This document shows positions 26,033 through 34,910 of a DNA stretch of 64,000 nt, one piece after another. A program made the translations under genes and the position numbers. Position 1 is the first letter of the stretch. Each line of letters begins with the position of its first letter. The DNA comes from Pseudonocardia parietis. Lineage in GTDB: Bacteria > Actinomycetota > Actinomycetes > Mycobacteriales > Pseudonocardiaceae. The stretch is taken from assembly GCF_017876315.1 (NCBI RefSeq), contig NZ_JAGINU010000001.1:6386001-6450000 (forward strand), in the 5' to 3' direction. A model generated the notes under the pieces. It had not been told where the DNA came from and made no database searches. It was given only the letters and a program-made list of their open reading frames with translations.

Positions 26033-26946
26033 GTGGGGGCGGTCAGGTCGTCGAGCCGGGACCGGACCAGCTCCTCATCGTCGTGGTCCTTCACCACGGA
26101 GCCGAGCGTGAGCCCGGCGCTGTCCGGGCCGAGGTCCTCGCCGAGGAAATCCAGGGTCCGGGCCCAGTCGATGGTCTCGGCGACGCCCGGCGGTTTGGCC
26201 AGGTCCAGCTCGCGCAGGCGGTTGACCGCGCTCACCACCTTGCGGGTCAGCTCGGCGGGGATCCCCGGCTCGCGCACCGTGACGATCTCCACCTCACGCC
26301 CGGCGTTCGGGTAGTCGAGCCAGTGGTAGAGGCAGCGCCGCTTGAGCGCGTCGTGCAGCTCCCGCGTCCGGTTCGAGGTGAGCAGCACCAGCGGCGGGTC
26401 CTCGCTGCGGATCGTCCCGACCTCCGGGATGCTCACCTGGAACTCGGCGAGCAGCTCCAGCAGGAACGCCTCGAACTCGTCGTCGGCCCGGTCGATCTCG
26501 TCGATCAGCAGGACCGCGCCCGCGCCGGCCCGCACCGCCGACAGCAGCGGGCGTTCCACCAGGAACTCCGGACCGAACAGTGTAGAAACCACCGTATCGG
26601 GTGAATTTGCGGCCCGGCCGGTCTCTCCCTCGCTCATCGCCTGGATGTAGAGCATCTGGCGGGCGTAGTCCCACTCGTAGATCGCCTGGCTGGTGTCGAT
26701 GCCCTCGTAGCACTGCAGCCTGATCAGCCTGCGCCCGAGCACCGTGGCCAGCGTCTTGGCCAGTTCGGTCTTGCCGACGCCGACCTCGCCCTCGAGCAGG
26801 ATCGGCCGGTGCAGTGACAACGCCACGTGCACCGCGGTGGCCAGCCCACGGTCGGCGAGGTAGCCGCCGTCGCGGAGCATCCCGGTCAGCTCGGGAACCG
26901 AACCGGGGTTCGTCCCTGGGGGGTCCGGCGAGTCGGGATCAGCCAT
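26029..26946 (-). CDS. coxD: MoxR-family AAA+ ATPase CoxD, second copy
   Basis: The protein has 305 residues from ATG 26946 (MADPDSPDPPGTNPG). A GTG five codons earlier is possible but overlaps the upstream gene more. Walker A is GEVGVGKTELAKTLA, Walker B VLLIDEIDRADDEFEAF, and sensor 1 LTSNRTRELHDALKRRC. It pairs with coxE downstream. Copies A and B share the YEGI and RRCLYHW blocks but differ elsewhere, so each likely serves its own enzyme or they are partly redundant. Confidence 0.92.
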   Translation of the reverse strand: MADPDSPDPPGTNPGSVPELTGMLRDGGYLADRGLATAVHVALSLHRPILLEGEVGVGKTELAKTLATVLGRRLIRLQCYEGIDTSQAIYEWDYARQMLYIQAMSEGETGRAANSPDTVVSTLFGPEFLVERPLLSAVRAGAGAVLLIDEIDRADDEFEAFLLELLAEFQVSIPEVGTIRSEDPPLVLLTSNRTRELHDALKRRCLYHWLDYPNAGREVEIVTVREPGIPAELTRKVVSAVNRLRELDLAKPPGVAETIDWARTLDFLGEDLGPDSAGLTLGSVVKDHDDEELVRSRLDDLTAPT

Positions 26947-27262
26947 CGGCGCGCGGCTCACCCGCGTTGTCGATCAGCTCGGCCACGCTCACGCCCCGCG
27001 GATGCAGCTTGCCCTCCTGCGCCAGCCTCTCCCGCCAGGCTGCCCGGATATCGGTGTCGACCGGGGTGTTCGTGGCCTCGCCCTGGCTGACGGTCTCGGG
27101 GTCCATGCCGCCGAAGCCGATCGAGCGCATGTTCCGGCACACCTTCGGCCGGTTCTCGCGCAACTGTTCCTCGACTTCGTCCCGGGATCGCGCGTTGGCC
27201 GACCAGATGTCGCGCAATACGCCGATGGTCTGCCCGTCCCGGCCGGGGTTCCGCTCGTGCAT
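26939..27262 (-). CDS. Hypothetical protein upstream of coxD
   Basis: The protein has 107 residues from ATG 27262, and its end overlaps the coxD start by 8 bases, so it is part of the coxDE transcript. It is charged and soluble (LRDIWSANARSRDEVEEQLR, CRNMRSIGFGGMDPET, LHPRGVSVAELIDNA). The single Cys and NMRSIGFGG stretch are the only distinctive points. No family is recognised. Position as first gene of a maturation operon suggests a helper in CO dehydrogenase assembly. Confidence 0.65.
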   Translation of the reverse strand: MHERNPGRDGQTIGVLRDIWSANARSRDEVEEQLRENRPKVCRNMRSIGFGGMDPETVSQGEATNTPVDTDIRAAWRERLAQEGKLHPRGVSVAELIDNAGEPRADG

Positions 27263-27333
27263 CCCCGCTCCTCACCTCGTCGTTCGGACGTGTCCCGGAT
27301 GGTCGCGGAAGCCGACGGCTGGCACAAACCCAG

Positions 27334-27349
27334 ATAACCATTCACTTAG
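27334..27349. promoter_or_regulatory. Degenerate copy of the cox palindrome in the lysR promoter region
   Basis: ATAACC-ATTC-ACTTAG matches 9 of 12 arm bases of TTAAGC-N4-GCTTAG with the same spacing. It lies in the 124-base gap between the divergent coxDE transcript and lysR, 38 bases before the lysR start. It is the natural place for a LysR autoregulatory site. Confidence 0.45.
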
Positions 27350-27386
27350 GTGTGCGGGCCGTCGTTCACGGTCCAGACTGGCGCCC

Positions 27387-28334
27387 GTGACGTTGACACA
27401 GCTGTCCGCGTTTGTCCTGGTGGCCCGCCTCGGATCGGTCAAGGCGGCGGCCGACGCGCTGTCCGTCAGCGAGCCGGCGGTGTCACAGGCGATCGCCGCT
27501 CTGCGCAAGTACCTCGATGACCCGTTGCTCGTCCGCGGCGGCACCGGGATGGAGATGACCGCGGGCGGTGGAAGGCTGCTCGCGATCGCCGCCCAGATGG
27601 TCTCGCTCGGGGCCGAGGCGGCGTCGGCAGTGCGCGCGGCCAACGGGTCCCCCGAGCAACTGCGCCTGGTCGCGCCCGCACCCGTGGTCGAGTTCGTGGT
27701 CGCACCACTGGCCGACGCGTTCAGTGCCCGATCGGCCGGACAGATCGAGGTTTCCGCTGGGGTGGCAGCCACCGACGAGATGGGGGTGCTGGTCTCCCAG
27801 CGCCTCGCCGACGTCGCGCTGGGCCCGGACCTGTCCGGCGATCCCAGCCTCGGACTGATCAGCCAGCCGATCTTCCGTTGCCGGATGGTCGTGCTCGGGG
27901 CACCGGGAACCCGCTTCCGCGGGGCCCCGTCGCAGTGGCCGTGGCTGGTCGAACCCAGCGCGCTGGACCCTGGCAGCGAGGTGAGCCGCCTGCTTCGTGG
28001 GCTCGGCGTCCCGGAGTCCCGGCTGAAGGTGTTCCCGAACCAGACAGCGGCCTGGGAGGCAGCGGTCCGGGGCGCCGGCGTCGCACCCGGGCTGACGCAC
28101 CTGGCCGTCCACCAGATGCGGCGGCGCGAGCTGGTCGCGATCGACATCCCGGGCACCCCGCAGGACGTGGTCTGGCACGTCACCACGCTGTCGACCGACC
28201 GCCGTTCGGCTGCCGCGGGCTCGATGCGGCACTTCCTCAGCACGCCACAGGCGATGAAGCTCCTGCGCGAACCCGGGTCCGGCGTCCCGCCCTCGCGGTT
28301 CCGGCCACCGGTCTACGTGACGATCTGGAGCTGA
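27387..28334 (+). CDS. LysR-family transcriptional regulator
   Basis: The protein has 315 residues from GTG 27387 (VTLTQLSAFVLVARLGSV). Residues ~1-60 are a winged helix-turn-helix (KAAADALSVSEPAVSQAIAA LRKYL region), and ~90-300 a two-lobed effector domain. It stands divergent to the coxDE transcript and next to both CO dehydrogenase operons, the classic placing of a pathway LysR. The effector may be CO-linked but nothing in the sequence says so. The extended C-terminus (after FLSTPQAMKLL) is Pro-rich. Confidence 0.88.
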   Translation: MTLTQLSAFVLVARLGSVKAAADALSVSEPAVSQAIAALRKYLDDPLLVRGGTGMEMTAGGGRLLAIAAQMVSLGAEAASAVRAANGSPEQLRLVAPAPVVEFVVAPLADAFSARSAGQIEVSAGVAATDEMGVLVSQRLADVALGPDLSGDPSLGLISQPIFRCRMVVLGAPGTRFRGAPSQWPWLVEPSALDPGSEVSRLLRGLGVPESRLKVFPNQTAAWEAAVRGAGVAPGLTHLAVHQMRRRELVAIDIPGTPQDVVWHVTTLSTDRRSAAAGSMRHFLSTPQAMKLLREPGSGVPPSRFRPPVYVTIWS

Positions 28335-28562
28335 GTCGGCCCGCCTGGCCCAGCCCAGCACCGGTCAGACTTCCCGGAGGTCTCGCCAGCTTCCACAACC
28401 TGATAGCCGGGTCCCCGAAGAGGACAGCGCAAAGTCATCGGTCGGCACTGGTCGGCCACTGGCCGCCCAGTCCCGGGGCGCCGGTTGTCGGCCGACTGCG
28501 AATGAGGACCAGCCCTGGACTCCGATCCACTAGTCTCAGTGCGACTAGTGCGGGAGGGCGTC
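28335..28562. other. Intergenic region upstream of the zinc-finger gene
   Basis: There is no gene. Two ACTAGT hexamers at 28529-28534 and 28543-28548, 14 bases apart, flank CTCAGTGCG just before the ribosome site GGGAGGG of the next gene and look like a small operator. Confidence 0.4.
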
Positions 28563-29289
28563 GTGGGACGTGAGGCGACGGACCGGAAACCGGTGGCCGA
28601 CCGGATGGTGACGGCCGTCCGCGCCGTCGTGGGGGTTCTGCCCGACGGAGAACCCCTCTATGCGCCGTTCGGAACGATGGTCATTGCTGGCCCGGTCGCT
28701 CAGTGCCACCTGTGCGGCGGCTGGTTCCGGTCGGTAGGAGCGCATCTGAAGGCCCACGGATGGGGGCGTACGGACTACCGGGAGGCACTCGGGTTGGAGC
28801 GCGGCCAGTCGCTGGAGGGCGAGGACACGCGCCGTCGGCGAGCAGGAGCGATGCGGCGCCGTCGCACCTCGGATTCGGCCGTTCGTGCCGGCTGCCGGAT
28901 CGGGCGGGAGATGGCGAGTTCCGGGGAGCTGGCGTGGGCTGCGGCCTCAGCCGCCAGGGGGCGCCGTCAACCGGAACAACGTCGGCGCAAGACCCTCCGG
29001 ACACTGGCCTCGATCTCGCCCCGGGCCCGTGCGGAGGGGACGACGCGCGCCTCGGTGGCGCGTCTGCGCGACGTGGCCGACCGGGTCGCTGTTGCGGCCG
29101 GCTACGACTGCCTCGGGGACCTCGTCCGGGAGCGGGTCGCGGCCGGCTCAAGCCTGGCCGGAATCAGTCGCGAGTCCGGCCTGCACAAGGATTGGCTGAC
29201 ACGCCACCTGGCCAAGGTCGCCCCGGCCGCGGCCCACGACATCGCCGAGGCCGTGTCCGGGCCCAGCCCCGTTCGTCATGACGTCAAGG
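28563..29289 (+). pseudogene. Ros/MucR-like zinc-finger protein, 5' part (split by IS21)
   Basis: The start is GTG 28563, after GGGAGGG. Around residues 50-85 lies CHLCGGWFRSVGAHLKAH (C-x2-C-x9-H-x3-H), then GWGRTDYREALGL, the Ros/MucR pattern of DNA-binding regulators. The rest is Arg/Ala-rich with a second helix-turn-helix-like end (AGISRESGLHKDWLTRHLAK). The frame runs into an IS21 element at 29290. The 3' part resumes at 32852. Removing the element and one CAAGG duplication gives a continuous 357-residue protein. Confidence 0.8.
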
Positions 29290-29359
29290 TGTCGACGACG
29301 CGCTGAGACTGACCCTCTAGCGACGGGTTGGGACTGACCCCTCCATCGAGGCTGGAGGG

Positions 29360-30631
29360 GTGATCACGTTGGAAGAGTGGGCTGAGGTCCGTCGTCTGCA
29401 CCGCGCCGAGGGCGTGCCGATCAAGGAGATCGTCCGCCGGCTGGGACTGGCGCGAAATACGGTGCGGGCGGCGTTGCGGGCCGACGCGCCGCCCTCGCGG
29501 GAGCGTGGACCGCGCGGGTCGTTGGTGGACAAGGTGGAGCCGCAGGTCCGGGCCCTGCTGGCCGAGTATCCGAGGATGCCGGCGACGGTGATCGCCGAGC
29601 GGATCGGCTGGACACACTCGTTGACCATCCTCAAGGACCGGGTGCGTGAGCTGCGGCCGTTGTTCGCCCCTCCCGACCCGGCGGACCGGATCGAGTACGC
29701 CCCCGGTGAGCTCGCGCAGTGCGACCTGTGGTTCCCGCCGGTCCCGATCCCGGTCGGTGCCAGCGGGGCGCGGGTCCTGCCGGTGTTGGCGATGACCTGC
29801 GGCTTCTCCCGGGTGACGGACGCTGTGATGATCCCGTCCCGCAAGGCCGGCGACATCCTGGCCGGGATGTGGGAGATCATCGCAGGGTGGGGCCGCTGTC
29901 CCCGCACGCTGGTCTGGGACCGCGAGGCCGCGATCGGCGGCACCGGGCGACCCGGCGTCGAGGCAGCTGCGTTCGCCGGGACGCTCGGGGTGCGGATCAA
30001 GCTCACCCCGGCACGGGACCCGGAGTCGAAGGGACTGGTGGAGCGGCGCAACGGCTACTTCGAGACCTCCTTTCTGCCCGGACGCAGCTTCGTCTCGCCG
30101 TTCGACTTCAACGCCCAGATCGAGACTTGGTTGACCGAGGTGGCGGGCGCCCGGCACCTGCGCTCGATTGGGACCACCCCCGCCACGCGGTGGCCGATCG
30201 ACCGGGCCGCGATGGTCGCCCTGCCGCCGGTGGCGCCGCAGGTCGGGCTGACCGGGCGGGTTCGGCTGGCGCGTGACTACTACGTGCGCGTCGACGGCAA
30301 CGACTACTCGGTCAACCCGGCCGCGATCGGCCGGTTCGTCGACTGGATCGCCACTCCCGCCCTGGTCGCGGTCACCTGCGCCGGGCAGATCGCGGCCACC
30401 CACGAGCGGGTCTGGGCCAGCGGCGCCACGGTGACCGATCCCGAGCACCGGGCCACCGCCCGCGCCCTGCGCACTGCGTTCACCGCCGCCCGTGACCGCG
30501 CCCGCCATGACACGCGCTCCCACACCGATGGGCACGTCGTGGCCCTGCGCGCGCTGCCGGATTACGACGCGCTCTACGGCGTGAACTTCGACCCCGCACC
30601 CGACCCGACCGCCACCGCTGAAGGGCAGTAG
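29360..30631 (+). CDS. istA: IS21-family transposase IstA
   Basis: The protein has 423 residues from GTG 29360. An N-terminal helix-turn-helix (IKEIVRRLGLARNTVRAALR) is followed by an rve integrase core with LAQCDLWFPP (Asp), VWDREAAIGG (Asp) and GLVERRNGYFETSFLPG (Glu). The gene is intact. Its stop is adjacent to the istB start. It should still produce transposase, but without IstB the element is probably inactive. Confidence 0.93.
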   Translation: MITLEEWAEVRRLHRAEGVPIKEIVRRLGLARNTVRAALRADAPPSRERGPRGSLVDKVEPQVRALLAEYPRMPATVIAERIGWTHSLTILKDRVRELRPLFAPPDPADRIEYAPGELAQCDLWFPPVPIPVGASGARVLPVLAMTCGFSRVTDAVMIPSRKAGDILAGMWEIIAGWGRCPRTLVWDREAAIGGTGRPGVEAAAFAGTLGVRIKLTPARDPESKGLVERRNGYFETSFLPGRSFVSPFDFNAQIETWLTEVAGARHLRSIGTTPATRWPIDRAAMVALPPVAPQVGLTGRVRLARDYYVRVDGNDYSVNPAAIGRFVDWIATPALVAVTCAGQIAATHERVWASGATVTDPEHRATARALRTAFTAARDRARHDTRSHTDGHVVALRALPDYDALYGVNFDPAPDPTATAEGQ

Positions 30632-30726
30632 ATGACCACCCCGAAGACGACCGCGACGACCAGCACGACAGCAGCCACGGAAGCCACGAAGACCGGTGGC
30701 GTGAGCACCGAGCTCGGCTCGAAGCT
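30632..30726 (+). pseudogene. istB: istB 5' fragment
   Basis: ATG 30632 begins a Thr/Ala-rich leader ending STELGSKL, where the frame is cut by IS3-b. Joining to 32036 restores LGSKLAYLTRVLKTPTIARV in one 279-codon frame. Confidence 0.88.
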
Positions 30727-30756
30727 TGAGGTTCCCCCGGTTTCGCGGAGTCCGGG

Positions 30757-31659
30757 TTATCTGTGATCGTCGCGCTGGCCGCGATCGTAGGCGTCCTCGT
30801 ACTCGTCAGGTGAGAGCCCGCCGAGCCCGGCCTGGATCCGGCGGGGGTTGTACCAGCCGTCTATGTAGCGCAGCAGGGCGTGCTCGGCCTCGGCGCGGGT
30901 GGCGAACGTCGTACCCGGCCAGTACACGAGTTCGATCTTGAGCGTGGACCACAGGTTCTCCGCGAGGGCGTTGTCGTAGCTGTCGCCTGTGGACCCGGTC
31001 GAGGGTGCGACACCGGAGTCGACCAGGCGCTGGGTGAACCGCAGCGCCGTGTACTGGGCGCCCTTGTCGCTATGGAAGATCAACTCGCCGGAGCGCGCCG
31101 ATCGGGAGCGCAGCGCATGATCCAGGGCGGTGAGCACCAGCGCGGTGGTCGCCCGCTCACCGGTGGCCCAGCCGACGACCCGGTTGGCGAACGCGTCGCG
31201 CACCGAGGCCAGCCACAGCACGCCCTCGCCGGTGACCAGCCGCGTCAGGTCAGCGACCCAGAGCCGGTTCGGCGCGTCGGCCCGGAAGTCGCGCTCGACC
31301 CGGTCCGGGGCGGCGGTGTGGTTCGGGTCCTGCCGGGTCGAGCCGTGGCGCCAGCCCCGGCGCAGGTGCGCGCCCTGCAACCCGTGCTCACGCATGATCC
31401 GCTCGATGCGCTTGCGCCCGACCCGCACGCCCTGGCGACGCAGCTCCAGCCACACCCGCGGCGAGCCGTAGGTGGCGGCGAACTCGCTGACGCTGCGCAC
31501 CTTGACGATCTGCTCGAGCAGCGCCGCGTCGTCGAGCTCGCGCCGGCTCGGGGCGGCCTGGCGGGCCCGCCAGTCGTAGAAGGTGGACTCCGGGATGCCC
31601 AGGACCCGCAGTACGAGACCGGCCGGGAAGCCATGAGTGTCGATGAAGCTCATGACCAC
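30757..31659 (-). CDS. IS3-family transposase OrfB
   Basis: The protein has 300 residues from GTG 31659, overlapping orfA by 10 bases in the -1 frame, the arrangement used for programmed frameshifting to OrfAB. Integrase core: LWVADLTRL (Asp), IFHSDKGAQYT (Asp) and SYDNALAENLWSTLK (Glu). The HTH_21 region precedes it (MREHGLQGAHLRRGWR). Full length. Confidence 0.92.
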   Translation of the reverse strand: MVMSFIDTHGFPAGLVLRVLGIPESTFYDWRARQAAPSRRELDDAALLEQIVKVRSVSEFAATYGSPRVWLELRRQGVRVGRKRIERIMREHGLQGAHLRRGWRHGSTRQDPNHTAAPDRVERDFRADAPNRLWVADLTRLVTGEGVLWLASVRDAFANRVVGWATGERATTALVLTALDHALRSRSARSGELIFHSDKGAQYTALRFTQRLVDSGVAPSTGSTGDSYDNALAENLWSTLKIELVYWPGTTFATRAEAEHALLRYIDGWYNPRRIQAGLGGLSPDEYEDAYDRGQRDDHR

Positions 31660-31961
31660 CTCCGGGTCGGGCCGATCTCGCTGGCGAAATACGCACTCGC
31701 CGCGCGCAGGACCTCGTTGACCCGCCGCAGCTCAGCGTTCTCGGCCGCCAACCTGCGGTTCTCCTCAACCATGTCAGTGCTTGGGCGGTCATGCCGTTCG
31801 CCGGCGTCGGCCTCGGCCTGGCGGACCCAGTTCCGCAAGGCCTCGGGGTGCACGTTGAGCTGCTCGGCCAGCCGTTTGAACGACGGCCGCGGCTCGGACT
31901 GTCGATACAGCCGAACCGCCCGTTCCCGCAGCTCATCGGGGTACTTCCTCGGTGCTGCCAA
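31650..31961 (-). CDS. IS3-family transposase OrfA
   Basis: The protein has 103 residues. The likely start is a TTG at 31961 giving (M)AAPRKYPDELRERAVRLY. The helix-turn-helix is FKRLAEQLNVHPEALRNWV, and a leucine-zipper-like end (NRRLAAENAELRRVNEVLRA) follows. OrfA of the truncated IS3-c (40292) starts with nearly the same residues. Confidence 0.88.
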   Translation of the reverse strand: MAAPRKYPDELRERAVRLYRQSEPRPSFKRLAEQLNVHPEALRNWVRQAEADAGERHDRPSTDMVEENRRLAAENAELRRVNEVLRAASAYFASEIGPTRRWS

Positions 31962-32035
31962 CAGAGCCTTCCTTCCCAGTCCCTCACGATGGGACCAGTC
32001 TTCGAAGACTCCGGCGAAGCGGGGGAAGCTCAGCT

Positions 32036-32777
32036 GGCCTACCTGACTCGCGTGTTGAAGACGCCCACGATCGCCCGCGTCTGGGACGACCTCGCCGCCC
32101 AGGCCCGCGACCTGAACTGGTCGCACGAGGAGTACCTGACCGCGGTCCTGGAGCGCCAGGTCGCCGACCGTGAGTCCGCCGGCACCACCATGCGCATCCG
32201 CACCGCCCACTTCCCGGCCGTGAAAACGCTGGAGGAGTTCAACCTCGACCATCTGCCCTCTCTGCGCCGAGACCTGCTCGCCCATCTGGCGACCGGCACG
32301 TTCGTGGCCAAGGCCGAGAACGTGATCCTGCTCGGACCGCCCGGGATCGGGAAGACCCACCTCGCGATCGGGATCGGGGTCAAAGCCACCCAGTCCGGGC
32401 ACTCGGTGCTCTTCAACACCGCCGGCAACTGGATCACCCGCCTCGCTGCCGCGCACCAGGCCGGGCAGCTGGAGGCCGAGCTACGCAAGATCCGCCGCTA
32501 CAAGCTGATCATCATCGACGAGGTCGGCTACATCCCCTTCGACCACGACGCGGCGAACCTGTTCTTCCAGCTCATCGCCTCTCGCTACGAACAGGGCTCG
32601 GTCATGGTCACCAGCAACCTGCCCTTCGGACGCTGGGGCGAGGTCTTCGGCGACGAGATCGTCGCCGCCGCGATGATCGACCGCCTCGTCCACCACGCCG
32701 AGGTCCTCACCCTCTCCGGCGACTCCTACCGCACACGCGCCCGCCGCGAACTCCTCGCCAAAGACCGCGACAACTAG
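32036..32777 (+). pseudogene. istB: istB 3' fragment (AAA+ helper of IS21 transposition)
   Basis: The fragment carries almost all of the ATPase: Walker A GPPGIGKTHLA, Walker B KLIIIDEVGYIPF, sensor TSNLPFGRW and the end RREL. Only the N-terminal ~32 residues are on the other side of IS3-b. A start inside IS3-b could still express a variant, but the N-terminal IstA-contact region is lost. Confidence 0.9.
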
Positions 32778-32851
32778 CACGAACCGGGCACACAGGGGTC
32801 AATCCCAAACCGTCGCCAGGGGGTCACTTCTAACCCGCCGTTGACACAAGG

Positions 32852-33198
32852 TGCAGGGCCGGCTCAGAGCACTCGGGATCGACGACGTGCAGGCCTACCT
32901 TCGGGGGCAGCACGTCGGGGAGTGCCGAAGTATCCGGTCGATCTCACACGAACTCGGGATGAGCCGCCAGGCGGTGGAGGCCGCGTTGCGTCGCCACGGC
33001 ATCCCGATCACCCGGCACGCCACGACCCGGGAACGGTGTCGGCAACGCGCCACCGATGTGGCGACCCGATTCGGCCACACCGACATCCACGGGTACCTGG
33101 CCGATCGCCGAGCACTGGGAATGAGCTGGCGCGCCATCGCCGCCGAGTGCGGCATGCCTGCCACCTGGCTACGTCGTCGGGCCGGCCTGAGGGACTGA
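32852..33198 (+). pseudogene. Ros/MucR-like zinc-finger protein, 3' part
   Basis: This is the continuation of the gene cut at 29289. It encodes two similar helix-turn-helix-like units: LGIDDVQAYLRGQHVGECRS ISHELGMSRQAVEAALRRHG, and GHTDIHGYLADRRALGMSWR AIAAECGMPATWLRRRAGL. They suggest DNA binding by the C-terminal half. An in-frame GTG at its edge could give a 115-residue protein. Confidence 0.75.
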
Positions 33199-34700
33199 CC
33201 GCGTGAGTTGCCCTGTGTCAAGCCGCGGTCGGTTGATCTTGGTTGAGGATGCGTTGGAGCGCGTTGTGTCGGTCGGGGTCGTAGGCGGTGTTGGTGGTCC
33301 AGCAGGCCCAGATGATGTCGACCCAGGCGCGGGCCAGGATGCGCACAGCGTGTGGGTGGTCGTGCCCGCGGGCTCGGGCTCGTCGGTAGAGATCAGCCGC
33401 CCAGGGGTTGGCGTGTCGGCTGTCACCGGCGAAGTCGCAGAGGGCATCGCGGAGTTGTTTGTCGGCTCCCCAGCGGAAGGTGACCGAGCGGAGTTTGCCG
33501 GACTGGCGGGTCGAGGGTGCGACGCCGGCCAGGCAGGCCAGGGAGTCCGCGGTGGGGAACCGGCCGCGGGCATCGCCGATCTCGGCGAGCATGCGGGCGG
33601 CGCGCACGCGTCCGGAGCGGGGCAGGCTGGTGAAGATCGCCGTGTCGGGGTGCAGGTCGAGCTGCTCGCTGATCCGCGCGGCGAGGGTCTCGATCTGGGC
33701 GGTGAGGGTGCGCAACACGGCCACGAACGCGGCGGTCACGGTGGCGGCGCTGTCCCCGGCGGTGCCGGTGGCGCCGCGGGGGGCCTGGCGCAGTCGCTGG
33801 TGCAGGGTCTCGGGCAGAGCGCGCCCGCAGTAGCCCACCGAGGCCAGCCATGCGCCCAGGCGTTTGGGCGAGAGCCAGTCGGCGCGGTCCTGGCTGGTGA
33901 AGCGCTCCAGGAACGACATGCTCACACCCGAGTCGATGTCGGCGAACAGGCCGACCGCGCCGGGGAAGCAGATCTGCAGGTGCGCGCGCAGCTGGTTGGC
34001 GATCGCGACCCGGTGGCCGACCAGGTCACGGCGGGCGCGCACGCTCTGGCGCAGTGCGGTGGTGGATGCGGTGTCGACCAGCAGTGGGCGCAGCCGTCGC
34101 CGGTCGGTGCGCACGACATCGGCCAGGACGTAGGCGTCGAAGCGGTCGTCCTTGTTCCCGGCCGAGCCGTAGCGGCTGCGCAGGTTCTTGAGCTGCCCGG
34201 GTGGGATCACGTAGACGACCAGACCGGCCTGGCGCAGCGCGTCGACGATCGGCCCGTCGGGGCGTTCGATCCCGACCGCGCTCACCTGCGCGGTCAGGAG
34301 CCTGCGGACCAGGGTGCGCAGCCCGGCCGCGTCGTGGGCGATGCTGAAGCGGGCGATCTGTTCCCCGTCGGGGTCCACTACCGCGGCGGCGTGATCGGTG
34401 CTGGCCCAGTCCACGCCGGCGGTGGGTCGCGGCGACTCGGGTGCATCGGTGACACTCATCGTTGTCTCCTCGCTGTTGGCGCAGTGGGAAGACACCCGGT
34501 GGTCCCGGGACGCGGCTGCCGGTCGCTCACTGATCGGCGTTCGATGACGCACAGCCCTGTAGCCAGTCGGCGCGTCCTGGGCCACCGGACCTCGCAGAAC
34601 TCACGCTGGACCTCGAGGGTCGAGCGAGCAGGGCGATGGCCCGGTGGGGACCTCAGGTGCGCCCGAATCCTGGATCAAGCTCCAGGCCCGGACACCAGGA
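33199..34700 (-). mobile_element. IS110-family element (ends approximate)
   Basis: One transposase gene with a long non-coding stretch upstream (34460 to about 34700) and almost none downstream is the layout of IS110-group elements, whose upstream end encodes the guide (bridge) RNA. No terminal inverted repeats or target duplication are visible, as expected. The left limit is set by the end of the zinc-finger gene and the right limit is uncertain, anywhere up to 34910. Confidence 0.65.
33218..34459 (-). CDS. IS110-family transposase
   Basis: The protein has 413 residues, ATG 34459 with AGGAGACAACG upstream. The DEDD RuvC-like domain shows AGVDWASTDHAAAVV (Asp), SAVGIERPDG (Glu) and KDDRFDAYVLADVV (Asp). 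The C-terminal Tnp domain has FTSLPRSGRVRAARMLAEIG and the serine-containing GVAPSTRQSGK. These are serine/DEDD recombinases guided by RNA. Full length, likely functional. Confidence 0.92.
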   Translation of the reverse strand: MSVTDAPESPRPTAGVDWASTDHAAAVVDPDGEQIARFSIAHDAAGLRTLVRRLLTAQVSAVGIERPDGPIVDALRQAGLVVYVIPPGQLKNLRSRYGSAGNKDDRFDAYVLADVVRTDRRRLRPLLVDTASTTALRQSVRARRDLVGHRVAIANQLRAHLQICFPGAVGLFADIDSGVSMSFLERFTSQDRADWLSPKRLGAWLASVGYCGRALPETLHQRLRQAPRGATGTAGDSAATVTAAFVAVLRTLTAQIETLAARISEQLDLHPDTAIFTSLPRSGRVRAARMLAEIGDARGRFPTADSLACLAGVAPSTRQSGKLRSVTFRWGADKQLRDALCDFAGDSRHANPWAADLYRRARARGHDHPHAVRILARAWVDIIWACWTTNTAYDPDRHNALQRILNQDQPTAA

Positions 34701-34910
34701 GGGTGCACCAGTGAGCGTGCGGCGAGAGCGCTGCCCCACCGAGGCCCGCATAGTCGGGTTCGTCGGTTCCAGAGGTCCGAGAACTCGGATTGAGTGACCA
34801 TAGAGTCGAGCGGTGGCGCGGTCTGGTGGGGGCGCTGGCGCCGGTCGTGCCGGCACGGGGCACGGGCATGCCCGACCGTGACACCCCGATCCGCGAGGGA
34901 GCGGCACCGG

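Larger units (their letters stand above)
30727..32032 (-). mobile_element. IS3-family insertion sequence nested in istB (IS3-b)
   Basis: Terminal repeats TGAGGTTCCCCCGGTTTCG (from 30727) and TGAGCTTCCCCCGCTTCG (inverted, from 32032) bound a 1306-base element. A GCT duplication flanks it (30724-30726 and 32033-32035), the 3-base size usual for IS3. It encodes orfA and orfB on the minus strand, both uninterrupted, so the element may be active and recent. Confidence 0.93.
29290..32846 (+). mobile_element. IS21-family insertion sequence, itself interrupted by IS3-b
   Basis: Left end TGTCGACGACGCGCTGAG and right end TGTCAACGGCGGGTTAG (inverted) share further subterminal blocks (GCGACGG-TTGGGA-TGACCCCT). 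A 5-base duplication CAAGG flanks it at 29285-29289 and 32847-32851. It carries istA and a split istB. Without the nested IS3 it would be about 2.25 kb, normal for the family. Confidence 0.92.
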
